From the NCBI GenBank assembly GCA_047635375.1, contig JBLIKP010000077.1, forward strand, positions 1 through 11,061: 11,061 nucleotides of DNA. Reading direction: 5' to 3'. Below, piece by piece: positions 1 through 7,220 of this stretch. Position numbers and translations under genes: made by a program. Position 1 is the first letter of the stretch. The number at the start of each line of letters is the position of its first letter. Below the pieces are notes generated by a model. That model did no database searches. It was not told the DNA's origin and worked only from the letters and a program-made list of their open reading frames with translations. This DNA comes from JBLIKP01 sp047635375 (GTDB taxonomy: Bacteria; Bacteroidota; Bacteroidia; Sphingobacteriales; Sphingobacteriaceae).

Positions 1-114
1 GCTTGCGCCGAAGGAGGGATTGAGTTGGTTTCGATACAGATGGAGGGAAAGAAAAGGATGGATGTAGTGAGCTTGCTGAATGGGGTTTCGGAAATTCCAG
101 AAAAATTATTTTAA
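1..114 (+). CDS. fmt: Methionyl-tRNA formyltransferase, C-terminal end (5' part outside window)
   Basis: Frame 1 is open from the first base to a TAA at 112-114 and gives a 37-residue C-terminus. It contains GGIEL, then an IQMEGKKRM stretch and LLNG about ten residues later. Fmt proteins typically end with a pattern of the form LQ-x-GKKRM-x(n)-FLNG, in the C-terminal tRNA-binding barrel, so Fmt is the likely identity. That enzyme formylates initiator Met-tRNA in the cytoplasm. The catalytic domain lies outside the window, so the call rests on this short tail alone. The gene ends only 39 bp before the next start codon. Its last seven codons fall inside a 135-bp block repeated almost exactly at 2436-2571, and a decayed copy of the whole visible tail lies at 2343-2462. 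Confidence 0.7.
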   Translation, partial: ACAEGGIELVSIQMEGKKRMDVVSLLNGVSEIPEKLF

Positions 115-228
115 CTTTAAAGTACCTCCGTTTATTTTTAACCCTAATAAACTATGAAAAAATTACTTCTTTCCCTATTGGTGGCAATCCTTTTTGCCCC
201 TTTTGCACATGCTCAAGAATGGGAATAC
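94..228 (+). repeat. Leader/signal-peptide repeat, copy A
   Basis: This 135-bp block matches 2436-2571 except for one substitution (A at 114, T at 2456) and one extra C in the second copy at 2482. It spans the last fmt codons, the 39-bp intergenic leader and the first 25 codons of the downstream gene. The homologous sequence outside is strongly diverged on both sides. The block holds a near match to the Bacteroidota -7 box (TAACTTTA at 112-119, consensus TAnnTTTG). No convincing -33 box lies upstream, so promoter function is only possible. There are no terminal inverted repeats or transposase that would make it a mobile element. Confidence 0.93.
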
Positions 229-2304
229 ATCCCAAATACCGACGAGTACAAACTTCGCGGAGCCTTCGAATTTAAAGGTGATCGTTTTCTTTATAATGAT
301 GGAAGCATTTGGAAATTTGATAAAACTCAAGAAAAGTGGATTGATGCTTTAAATTCAAATCTGCGACCCAATCAAATTTTGTCTTTTAATTTACCCCTTA
401 AGGATAAATTATTTCATTCGAACGATTTACTTGCAATTTATAATTCATATCAAATAACCTATTCAACAGATGGAGTAAATTGGTCAGACATAAAATTCCT
501 TAATAGTTTAATTTCCCCTGGGGAAAGCGCCATATTAGTGGGCATTTCTGGAGACAAATTAATTGCTGCAAAGGAGTCTTCTGATGAGAAGGGAGTTGAC
601 ATTTTAACTTCCTCTGACCAAGGCGATTCTTTTCAGTTTAAAGGCAAGGTAACCACAGGAGAAAAAAGTTATCTACGGTCTGACTATTTAACTTATTATC
701 AAAACGGCACATCCATTTTTCACGTTTTTTCAGGAGAAAATGGAATCTTGATAAAAATTGACCCTGAACAAAATATTGAATCCTTTCCATATCCAGATTC
801 ACTGCAGATTTACAACCAGTTTGCTGACAAAATTTATAATCTTGAAGATAAAATTTTTGTCTATCGAGATGATTTCCAAAAACAAACCATTCATGAATAT
901 TTAGGGAATAGTAGATGGCGAGAATTTCCTTTGGATGATTCCAATGGAGTTTACAAAGTTGAATCAATCCATCGCATAGAAAATGAATATGTGATAAGCC
1001 AATATGTTTTTTTTGGAAACAGATATAGACTTGTCTTTACTGATTTAGATGGGAACGTCAATCGCAAAGTTTATATCCCTAAATATTTGGCTCCCTTCTT
1101 ACTAATTGACTTGAAAAAAGAGGGCAATAAATACATTGGGGCAGCAAGTTCCTTTGTTTTTGAAACTACCGATTTTAAATCCTTTACTTCAAAAGGAAAA
1201 AATTTAAGCACGCAAAACGGTCTTAATGTAGCATCTCAGGGAATGGATTTATTTATTAACAAGGAAAGTAGTTTATCCCGGACCTCTAATAATATCAATT
1301 TTAAAGAAGTAAGCCCATTCAATGGAAATGGAACTCTGGACAGAATTTTCATGACTGGCAAATCTTCCTTGTTGGGCAAAACCTCTAATAACCTATATAT
1401 TTCTGAGGATAATGGCGACACATGGGAATCCCTAGCCATTGAAAATGGCGCCGATAGATATTTTGGAAAGGCCACCAATAAATACTTTTTTGGTTTTAAT
1501 CAAGAAGGCAATTTATATCGTTTTAATCTGGAAACCAGGAAGTTTGAAAAAACAAATTCAACTCTAGAGCTTTTCAATTATTCAGAATTTAGGTTTTTTG
1601 GTGAAGGAGAAACAGTTTTCATGTTCAATCAATATTATGAACACTATAAATCCACCAATGGTGGTCTTACTTGGACAAAAGAAAATCTTGAGATAATACC
1701 ATTTCAAAACGGGAAAAGACTATTTTTCTTGACATTCGACAATGATAAGCCAATCTTATATGAATGGCATACCTGGCGTTTTAATGAGATTACCGCTCAG
1801 AATACTACTAAAATTTTGACAGAGACGACCCTTGGCCTTAATTTAGTTGAATACAAAGATGGAATTGCTCTGGCAAATGGAAGAAAAGCCTACTATCTTC
1901 CTGATGGGGCTGATAAATGGACTGAATTAAACGATAAAAATATTCCAAAAACATTTGATGATAGTAAGCAATTGGTTCAAACCAGGTTCGGTTTAGTTTA
2001 CAACACCAATTACAACGGAATTAAAGTTTATAAGGAAACCTTAGCCAATACACTTACCACAGAAATTAAGGACGTTTCTATTTTCCCTAACCCCAATAAT
2101 GGTGCGGGTACACTTTCATTAGAGAATAATTTTAATGGATCTCTAAAAATTATTGGAATGGATGGAAAGGAATATTTCAGTAAAGAAATTGACGGGTCGG
2201 ATTTTGATTTTGAAATAGACAATTCAATTCCAGGGAATTATTTATTAATCCTTACCGATCACAAAGGAATTGTTCAATTTAAAGGGAAGCTTTTGGTTTA
2301 CTAA
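154..2304 (+). CDS. Secreted Asp-box beta-propeller-like protein with T9SS sorting domain, tandem copy 1
   Basis: This 716-residue protein starts with a classical signal peptide (Lys-Lys, then a Leu-rich core) and a predicted AHA|Q cleavage after residue 20. That would leave an N-terminal Gln, as is common in Bacteroidota exported proteins. The body is rich in beta strands and carries Asp-box motifs (S-x-D-x-G-x-x-W): STDGVNW at 104-110, SSDQGDSF at 153-160, SEDNGDTW at 417-424 and STNGGLTW at 500-507. Such motifs occur on beta-propeller blades of BNR/sialidase and sortilin-like proteins. No sialidase active site can be recognised, so no enzymatic role is claimed. Residues from about 641 to the end form a type A T9SS sorting domain. 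It begins with FPNPNNG at 644-650 and ends in a GNYLLIL...FKGKLLVY beta pattern, which predicts export through the outer membrane and attachment or release there. The start is supported by identity of leader and signal peptide with the next gene. Ligand and function are unknown. Confidence 0.88.
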   Translation: MKKLLLSLLVAILFAPFAHAQEWEYIPNTDEYKLRGAFEFKGDRFLYNDGSIWKFDKTQEKWIDALNSNLRPNQILSFNLPLKDKLFHSNDLLAIYNSYQITYSTDGVNWSDIKFLNSLISPGESAILVGISGDKLIAAKESSDEKGVDILTSSDQGDSFQFKGKVTTGEKSYLRSDYLTYYQNGTSIFHVFSGENGILIKIDPEQNIESFPYPDSLQIYNQFADKIYNLEDKIFVYRDDFQKQTIHEYLGNSRWREFPLDDSNGVYKVESIHRIENEYVISQYVFFGNRYRLVFTDLDGNVNRKVYIPKYLAPFLLIDLKKEGNKYIGAASSFVFETTDFKSFTSKGKNLSTQNGLNVASQGMDLFINKESSLSRTSNNINFKEVSPFNGNGTLDRIFMTGKSSLLGKTSNNLYISEDNGDTWESLAIENGADRYFGKATNKYFFGFNQEGNLYRFNLETRKFEKTNSTLELFNYSEFRFFGEGETVFMFNQYYEHYKSTNGGLTWTKENLEIIPFQNGKRLFFLTFDNDKPILYEWHTWRFNEITAQNTTKILTETTLGLNLVEYKDGIALANGRKAYYLPDGADKWTELNDKNIPKTFDDSKQLVQTRFGLVYNTNYNGIKVYKETLANTLTTEIKDVSIFPNPNNGAGTLSLENNFNGSLKIIGMDGKEYFSKEIDGSDFDFEIDNSIPGNYLLILTDHKGIVQFKGKLLVY

Positions 2305-2342
2305 ATCTCTTCAAATAAGGATAAATTAAATTCATCGATATT

Positions 2343-2462
2343 CTGTGCTTGGCAGGTGGAGTTGCACTTTTCCTGGTTTATTAAAAAAGCTGTAAAATAA
2401 TGAAGGTTGCCGACTTACTCAATGGTTTACAGACTATTCCAGAAAAATTATTTTATCTTTAA
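2343..2462 (+). pseudogene. Decayed remnant of the fmt 3' end between the tandem paralogues
   Basis: Shifted by 2342 bases, this stretch aligns without gaps and in frame to the visible fmt tail at 1-114. Conserved residues are C, GG, I/V, L, a K, M, V, LLNG and finally IPEKLF. The frame is broken by a TAA at 2382-2384. The original fmt stop is changed from TAA to TAT at 2454-2456, and reading then runs two codons to TAA at 2460-2462. From 2400 to 2453 the match is clear. Upstream of 2400 only about half the bases agree, so that part is less certain. It is too short and broken to encode Fmt. It is best read as a passenger of the tandem duplication that produced the second secreted-protein gene. 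Confidence 0.72.
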
Positions 2463-2571
2463 AGTACCTCCGTTTATTTTTCAACCCTAATAAACTATGA
2501 AAAAATTACTTCTTTCCCTATTGGTGGCAATCCTTTTTGCCCCTTTTGCACATGCTCAAGAATGGGAATAC
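2436..2571 (+). repeat. Leader/signal-peptide repeat, copy B
   Basis: This 136-bp partner of 94-228 is identical at 134 positions. The one substitution turns the fmt stop codon into Tyr, in a place where no functional stop is needed. The insertion of C at 2482 lies in the untranslated leader. The first 25 codons of the downstream gene match with no synonymous change. The next codons, for PNTD, already differ at three of four third positions. The -7-like element reads TATCTTTA at 2454-2461, one base from the TATCTTTG found elsewhere in the window. Confidence 0.93.
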
Positions 2572-4656
2572 CTGCCCAATACTGATGATTTCGAAATCAC
2601 GGGAACTTTTGATTTCAAAGGGCAGCATTATGTGTATAATGAATTTAGCCTTTGGTATTTTGATGAGGCGAAAGAAGAATGGATCTATTCCTTTGATGGT
2701 TTTCTAAATGAAAATCCATTTTATGGAATTTATAACGTTCTACATGGTGATGAAAAGATTATTATACAAAGCTTTGATAGGTTTTACAGCTCAACCGACG
2801 GGATAAATTGGTCCCCCCAAGTAAAAGGAAACCTAATAAAAAACAACGAATATATAAGGATAATTGGATACCTAAACAACCATATTATTGGCGTTAATGT
2901 GGAGGGAACTAATCGTGAGAATTTAGTTGTTTATAAAAGCTCGGACCTGGCTAAAACTTTTACAAAAGTAGGCGCCTTTGAATATGACACCGAATACTTT
3001 GCTGATTTCCCCTTACTTTCCTATGATAACGATCATCTTTTATTTACCGAATCCCTTAGCAACGGGTTCATGTTTAAGATAAATTCGGACTTTTCATCGG
3101 AAAAAATTGCGTTACCTGATTATGGACAATGGCATTATATTGAAGATGTGCACGCTTTAAAAGGAAGGATATTATTACCTAGTTATGGCTCGTTTGAAGG
3201 CAGTATTGAATATTTCAATGGAAACTCATGGACTTCTTATGAATTATTAGATACGGTAAATAAATTAATTCCACTCCATGGGTTTTTCGTAGAAAACGAG
3301 ATATACGTTTTTTCAAAAAGCTACCGGCCTGAGAAAAAAAGGGTCTCAAAATACGACCTAAATTTTAACCTGATAGAATACCATGATTTACCCGATAATA
3401 TCGACATCGAAAATATTCTTTCCTTAAAAAAAGACAAGGATGACTTTATCCTAATGTCTAAAAATAAACATCATTTAAAAACCAAGGATTTTGAATCCTT
3501 CCAATTCTTTACAAAGAAATTGAGCACATCCAGCAATTTAGAATTAGTATCACAAGGAATGGACTTGTTTATTAATAATTCTGATGGGGTTTTCAGAACC
3601 TCAAACGGGTCAACATTTAAAAAATTGGTACCGGACTCTTCAAGCCATCCTTCTGATTATAAAGATGATGTGCTATTTGCAATAGGAAAAAATAAGCTTT
3701 TATCTTACTCAGGACCATTTGACGATTACTTTATTTCAATTGACAATGGGGATAATTGGACAAAGCATAATTTAAAGGGTAAAAATATTGAAAATCACCA
3801 CGAAGAAACCCGTTTTTACCAAGCTAATAATCGTTATTTCTTTTTTTACGATGGGTTTGATGAGAGATTCTTTAGGCTTGATGTGGAGACAAGGGAAGTC
3901 AATATTACTAACCTAGATTTTTCTGTTTATCCCAGTTATTCAATCAGGTTTTTTGGTGAACAAGAAACCATTTTTTGCTCAATTTTTAATGATTTATACA
4001 AATCCATTGATGGAGGGAAAAACTGGTTTAAAGAAAAAGAAACTGGAAAAACATTAATCCAACTTAGCAAAAGGTTGTTCAAAGTAGTTATTGATGGGAC
4101 TGACTCCAAAATTTATGAATGGAAAAACTATAATTTCAACGAAATAAAAGCTGAGAATACTTATGAAATATTAAAAGAGAACCCAAGTAGGAACTTTGTT
4201 GAATACAAAAGCGGGCTCGCCTATATTTCCAGAAATGGAATGTATTATTTGGAAAACGGTTCTTCAAGATGGGAAAAGCAAACTTATCCCGGATTTAAAA
4301 GGGATTTTTCAATTAACACTGTCGTTCCTACCCGTTTCGGACTTGCTGTTGCAAATAAATACCGTGGGTCATGGTTCCTTAAAGAACAAGTAGTCAATGT
4401 AATCTCAAATGAAATTGAGTGTCTAACCGTTTATCCAAATCCTAACAAAGGCCGAGGAACAATTGACGTTCCTTCTGGAATTCAAGGGCAACTAGAAATC
4501 ATGAATATCAAAGGTCAGTCGGTTTTTTCAAAGCAGATTGAAGAAGGTGAAAATCACTTCAATATTAAAAATCCAGTTTCTGGGGTTTACTTTATTAGAC
4601 TCTTGGATGAAAGTGGGGTGATGAAATTTAATGGAAAACTGATTTTGGAAAAATAG
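2497..4656 (+). CDS. Secreted Asp-box beta-propeller-like protein with T9SS sorting domain, tandem copy 2
   Basis: This 719-residue paralogue of the preceding gene has an identical signal peptide and first mature residues (M1 to Y25). The body is much diverged. It keeps landmark segments such as SQGMDLFIN (352-360), RFFGE and RFGL, and the same Asp-box positions: SSTDGINW at 98-105, SIDNGDNW at 414-421 and SIDGGKNW at 503-510. A type A T9SS sorting domain fills about residues 640-719, with VYPNPNKG near 645-652 and a GVYFIRL...FNGKLILEK end. The product should be exported by Sec, then T9SS, and be cell-surface attached or released. The gene stops 5 bp before the convergent aminotransferase stop, with no terminator hairpin between them. 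Function is unknown. No catalytic motif is visible, so a binding or adhesion role is only an inference from the propeller-like fold. Confidence 0.88.
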   Translation: MKKLLLSLLVAILFAPFAHAQEWEYLPNTDDFEITGTFDFKGQHYVYNEFSLWYFDEAKEEWIYSFDGFLNENPFYGIYNVLHGDEKIIIQSFDRFYSSTDGINWSPQVKGNLIKNNEYIRIIGYLNNHIIGVNVEGTNRENLVVYKSSDLAKTFTKVGAFEYDTEYFADFPLLSYDNDHLLFTESLSNGFMFKINSDFSSEKIALPDYGQWHYIEDVHALKGRILLPSYGSFEGSIEYFNGNSWTSYELLDTVNKLIPLHGFFVENEIYVFSKSYRPEKKRVSKYDLNFNLIEYHDLPDNIDIENILSLKKDKDDFILMSKNKHHLKTKDFESFQFFTKKLSTSSNLELVSQGMDLFINNSDGVFRTSNGSTFKKLVPDSSSHPSDYKDDVLFAIGKNKLLSYSGPFDDYFISIDNGDNWTKHNLKGKNIENHHEETRFYQANNRYFFFYDGFDERFFRLDVETREVNITNLDFSVYPSYSIRFFGEQETIFCSIFNDLYKSIDGGKNWFKEKETGKTLIQLSKRLFKVVIDGTDSKIYEWKNYNFNEIKAENTYEILKENPSRNFVEYKSGLAYISRNGMYYLENGSSRWEKQTYPGFKRDFSINTVVPTRFGLAVANKYRGSWFLKEQVVNVISNEIECLTVYPNPNKGRGTIDVPSGIQGQLEIMNIKGQSVFSKQIEEGENHFNIKNPVSGVYFIRLLDESGVMKFNGKLILEK

Positions 4657-4661
4657 AGCGT

Positions 4662-5528
4662 TTAAACATTCTCCATTTCAGCGACATGGTTGTTTAGAAT
4701 GTTCATCATTTCACGTGCTTTAGTACTAAAGAACCGTCTTTTTCCAAATCCTCCTACCCACTGCACTCCACGCACTGAATTGGTGAGCCAAATTTCGTCT
4801 ACATGCTCCAATTGATCTGGGCGTAAATAAGCTTCTAAAGGGGTTAGGTTTAACTCGTGGGCAAGTTTCATAACCACTTCTCGCATCACGCCTGGAAGTG
4901 GCCCATCAGTAAGTGGTGGAGTAACTAATTTATCGTCTTTAAGAATGAAGATATTTGATGCTGTGGCTTCTACTACTCGCTTCTCAGGATTCACCAAAAG
5001 CACATCGTCCCAGCCTTTTGACTTGGCGAAATTTCCTGCGTAAACGTATGTCGTCCCACCCAATTTTTTAACTGCTGAAAGAGAATTTGGTAAGATTAAC
5101 GGCTCAGGACATACGCCTAATAGAATTCCTTTTTTATTCAACTGGAAATCCTTTTCTTCCATCCGCGAAAGCGAAAGCACAAAATCACTCTCCCTTTTTT
5201 CTGGAGTGAAAAATCCGCCCGGCTGACGGAAAACAACAAGTTTTACTCGTGCACTTTTAAAAATCTTATTACTTAAACAAAGGGACTCGACGCGTGTTAG
5301 TATTTCCGAGGCCACTAATGGAAATGGCGGGGTTATGTCTAATGTTTCACACCCTTTTGTGAATCGCTTAAGGTGAAGATCAAGGAATGGGATTTTCCCT
5401 TCAATCATACGCATAGACTCAAATAAGCCGTCGCCATAATTAAAGGCACGGTTATCCAAGTCGGCGAAGTGCTGATCGTTGGTTATTTTTTCATCGTTAT
5501 GAAGGATAAAATTCCTTACTTTTCCCAT
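4662..5528 (-). CDS. Fold-type IV PLP enzyme: aminodeoxychorismate lyase / branched-chain aminotransferase-like
   Basis: This 288-residue protein is the usual length for the class IV aminotransferase family (PabC, IlvE, D-amino acid transaminase). It has the N-terminal RAFNYGDGLFES signature at 27-38. The likely Schiff-base lysine is Lys154 in SAVKKLGG, which aligns by eye with the IKHLN motif of PabC. The cofactor-site EATASNIF follows at 187-194, and the phosphate-binding segment is around GPLPGVMRE (209-217). PabC-type enzymes convert aminodeoxychorismate to p-aminobenzoate and pyruvate for folate synthesis, while IlvE types transaminate branched-chain amino acids. The sequence read by eye does not settle substrate choice, so no gene symbol is given. 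It is read divergently from the small membrane protein gene, with a 37-bp gap in which no clear -7 box was found. Confidence 0.85.
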   Translation of the reverse strand: MGKVRNFILHNDEKITNDQHFADLDNRAFNYGDGLFESMRMIEGKIPFLDLHLKRFTKGCETLDITPPFPLVASEILTRVESLCLSNKIFKSARVKLVVFRQPGGFFTPEKRESDFVLSLSRMEEKDFQLNKKGILLGVCPEPLILPNSLSAVKKLGGTTYVYAGNFAKSKGWDDVLLVNPEKRVVEATASNIFILKDDKLVTPPLTDGPLPGVMREVVMKLAHELNLTPLEAYLRPDQLEHVDEIWLTNSVRGVQWVGGFGKRRFFSTKAREMMNILNNHVAEMENV

Positions 5529-5565
5529 TCGGCAAAAATCAATATTAAGGTTTAAAACAACAAAA

Positions 5566-6024
5566 ATGGTTCATCATTTTCGCAGTAAAAATTATTTAGA
5601 CGAACCCAACAAGTTTGAATTCTTCAATAACTATGCATCTCCCCTGTATCTTCAGCTGTTTGGAATAATTGCGATTTTTATTCTTTGGGCGCTTTCGCAA
5701 AAACTTTCTCTCTCGTGGGTGATCATTCCAGCATGTCTGGGTATTGGGTTAATACTCCCTACAGTTACGCACATGAAAATGAAAAACCAAATTACCAAAA
5801 TTATTATCGATCGTGAGTTTGTTTGTATTTACACCGCATACGACCAATATAAGTCCACCGCTGAATATTTCGAGCACTTTCAAATAGCTGGACCAACCCG
5901 AAAAAAAGATCAAATCACCATAAACTACAAGAATAGGATTTTTGAAATTAAACAGGAAGACTTCCCCGATTTTGAGGAAATCTGGATGGTAATGAACGCT
6001 CCTAAAGAATCTCCTTTAGCATAG
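5566..6024 (+). CDS. Small membrane protein of unknown function with two transmembrane helices
   Basis: This 152-residue protein was not confidently assigned to a family. It has a short polar N-terminus, then two hydrophobic segments at roughly 28-44 and 49-67 separated by a few residues. A soluble tail of about 80 residues follows, with alternating hydrophobic positions (TKIIIDREFVCIYT, then DQITINYKNRIFEIKQEDF). The layout of a membrane hairpin followed by a small beta-rich domain resembles YcxB-like or bacterial PH-like proteins, but this is only a structural impression. The start codon follows an A-rich leader (CAACAAAA) typical of Bacteroidota. Its last 23 bp overlap the 3' end of the hisC-like gene on the other strand. 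Confidence 0.7.
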   Translation: MVHHFRSKNYLDEPNKFEFFNNYASPLYLQLFGIIAIFILWALSQKLSLSWVIIPACLGIGLILPTVTHMKMKNQITKIIIDREFVCIYTAYDQYKSTAEYFEHFQIAGPTRKKDQITINYKNRIFEIKQEDFPDFEEIWMVMNAPKESPLA

Positions 6025-7093
6025 CAACACACAATTCGTTTTCCTTTGGTAATCCTACGGAAATACGAATACATTGCGGCAATCCAAATGCCGGTAACTG
6101 ACGTACAAAAACTCCACGTTTCATTAACTCATTGAAAATTTCGTTTGCACGTTCTTCAGTTTCAAAATCAACCATCACGAAATTGGCGTAAGACTTAAAA
6201 TATTTTAAGCCAAGTCTTCCAAATTCACGGTAGAAGTAATCTAATCCTGATTTATTATTTTCAATCGTCTTTTTAAGGAAATCAGTATCATCCATTGCAC
6301 CAAGGCCTGCTGCTTGGGCAAGATTTGAAGGCTCAAAAGTTAGCTTCACCTTCATCAAAGGCTCAATAATATCTTCGTGTCCTACAGCGTACCCAACTCT
6401 ATTCCCAGCAATACCATAGGCTTTACTGAATGTCCGCAAAGTCAAAATATTAGGATAGTTGAAGTTTAAACTATTTGGGAAGTCTTCGTGAAGGATTTCT
6501 GAATATTCGAAATAGGCCTCGTCCAATACCACTAAAATATGATCAGGTAGTTTTCTTAGGAAGGTTTCTAACTCTTCCCGCGTAATCATAGAGCCGGTAG
6601 GATTGTTTGCGTTAGGAAGGTAAATCACCTTGGTTTTAGAATTAATCCGTCGAAGAATACCTTCCATGTCGAAGCGATAATCCTCAGTCATTGGGACCGT
6701 TACGCAAGGCACATCGTTAATCATGGACCAAATGTAAATAATCACAAAACTACCTTCACTGGTCACAAGTTCGTCGTCACCACTGCAAAAAGCCTTAAGG
6801 ATATTCATCAAAAGGCTTTCGGAGCCGTTACCGCAGATAATATTATCAGGCTTCTTCCCTAGCTTTTTAGCGATTTTCTCACGAAGTTTCTGGCTAAGTG
6901 GGTCAGGATAAAGATGACTGGTTTCTAGCGCTTTTTTTACTTCGGCAATAGCCTTAGGAGAGGCACCAAAATTATTCTCATTATTCCATAAAATGGCCAC
7001 CTCATCCAAGCCGAACTCCTTCTTGATTTCTTCAATAGGCTTTCCAGGCTTATACGCCTTAAGACTTTTAATATATTGTGGGACTTTTATCAT
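6002..7093 (-). CDS. hisC: Histidinol-phosphate aminotransferase family protein (PLP fold type I)
   Basis: This 363-residue protein is close to the normal HisC length. It shows the family landmarks: an N-terminal NNENNFGASPKA segment (37-48, usually N-ENP-GPSP), NNPTG at 163-167 and DEAY at 191-194. The PLP lysine is Lys224 in TFSKAYG, followed by Arg232 in AGNRVGY. The carboxylate-binding arginine is likely Arg343 in CIRISVG. HisC converts imidazole-acetol phosphate and glutamate to histidinol phosphate in histidine synthesis. No other his gene lies in the window, so this may instead be a second, broad-specificity or aromatic aminotransferase of the same family. A -7 box, TATCTTTG on the minus strand, sits about 30 bp upstream of the start. 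The 3' end overlaps the convergent membrane-protein gene. Confidence 0.82.
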   Translation of the reverse strand: MIKVPQYIKSLKAYKPGKPIEEIKKEFGLDEVAILWNNENNFGASPKAIAEVKKALETSHLYPDPLSQKLREKIAKKLGKKPDNIICGNGSESLLMNILKAFCSGDDELVTSEGSFVIIYIWSMINDVPCVTVPMTEDYRFDMEGILRRINSKTKVIYLPNANNPTGSMITREELETFLRKLPDHILVVLDEAYFEYSEILHEDFPNSLNFNYPNILTLRTFSKAYGIAGNRVGYAVGHEDIIEPLMKVKLTFEPSNLAQAAGLGAMDDTDFLKKTIENNKSGLDYFYREFGRLGLKYFKSYANFVMVDFETEERANEIFNELMKRGVFVRQLPAFGLPQCIRISVGLPKENELCVAMLKEIL

Positions 7094-7121
7094 TTGAAAT
7101 ACCTGTTGATATTCTGGACGA

Positions 7122-7129
7122 CAAAGATA
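7122..7129 (-). promoter_or_regulatory. Putative -7 box (TATCTTTG) for the hisC-like gene
   Basis: On the minus strand this reads TATCTTTG, an exact match to the Bacteroidota sigma-A -7 consensus TAnnTTTG. It lies 28 bp before the hisC ATG. No perfect TTG element is found at the usual 17-23 bp spacing (a TTC occurs with 18 bp). The same octamer occurs on the other strand at 7187-7194 for the divergent gene. Confidence 0.55.
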
Positions 7130-7167
7130 TTCTTTTCACTACAATGTGAAGTATGAAATCCCTCTTT

Positions 7168-7194
7168 TTGCCGTAACAAAAATGGGTATCTTTG
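7168..7194 (+). promoter_or_regulatory. Putative promoter of the FAD-dependent dehydrogenase gene
   Basis: TTG at 7168-7170 is followed after 16 bp by TATCTTTG at 7187-7194, close to the Bacteroidota arrangement TTG-N17-23-TAnnTTTG. The ATG at 7221 is 26 bp beyond the box, leaving a short leader and no Shine-Dalgarno motif. Confidence 0.6.
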
Positions 7195-7220
7195 AGGAAT
7201 TTTAGGATAAACCCCTAACC

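Noticed and set aside
638..967. 109-codon minus-strand open frame inside the first secreted protein gene
   Set aside because: It lies opposite a well-supported gene, has no signal of its own start region and no recognisable protein pattern. The same reasoning removes the other overlapping open frames, for example 7909-8288 (-), 9551-9793 (-) and 10643-10924 (-).
154..2304. Sialidase or other BNR glycosidase activity
   Set aside because: Asp-boxes are present, but no sialidase RIP motif or arginine triad could be seen. Asp-boxes also occur in many non-enzymatic propellers.
2305..2496. A small gene between the tandem paralogues (MKVADLLNG... from 2400 to 2462)
   Set aside because: The 20-codon frame is explained as the decayed fmt tail, and its start codon is simply the conserved internal Met of that tail.
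94..2571. Repeat pair as ends of an insertion sequence or composite element
   Set aside because: The repeats are direct and contain coding and leader sequence. No terminal inverted repeats, target duplications or transposase lie between them, and the stretch between is a secreted-protein gene. Duplication plus conversion explains it better.
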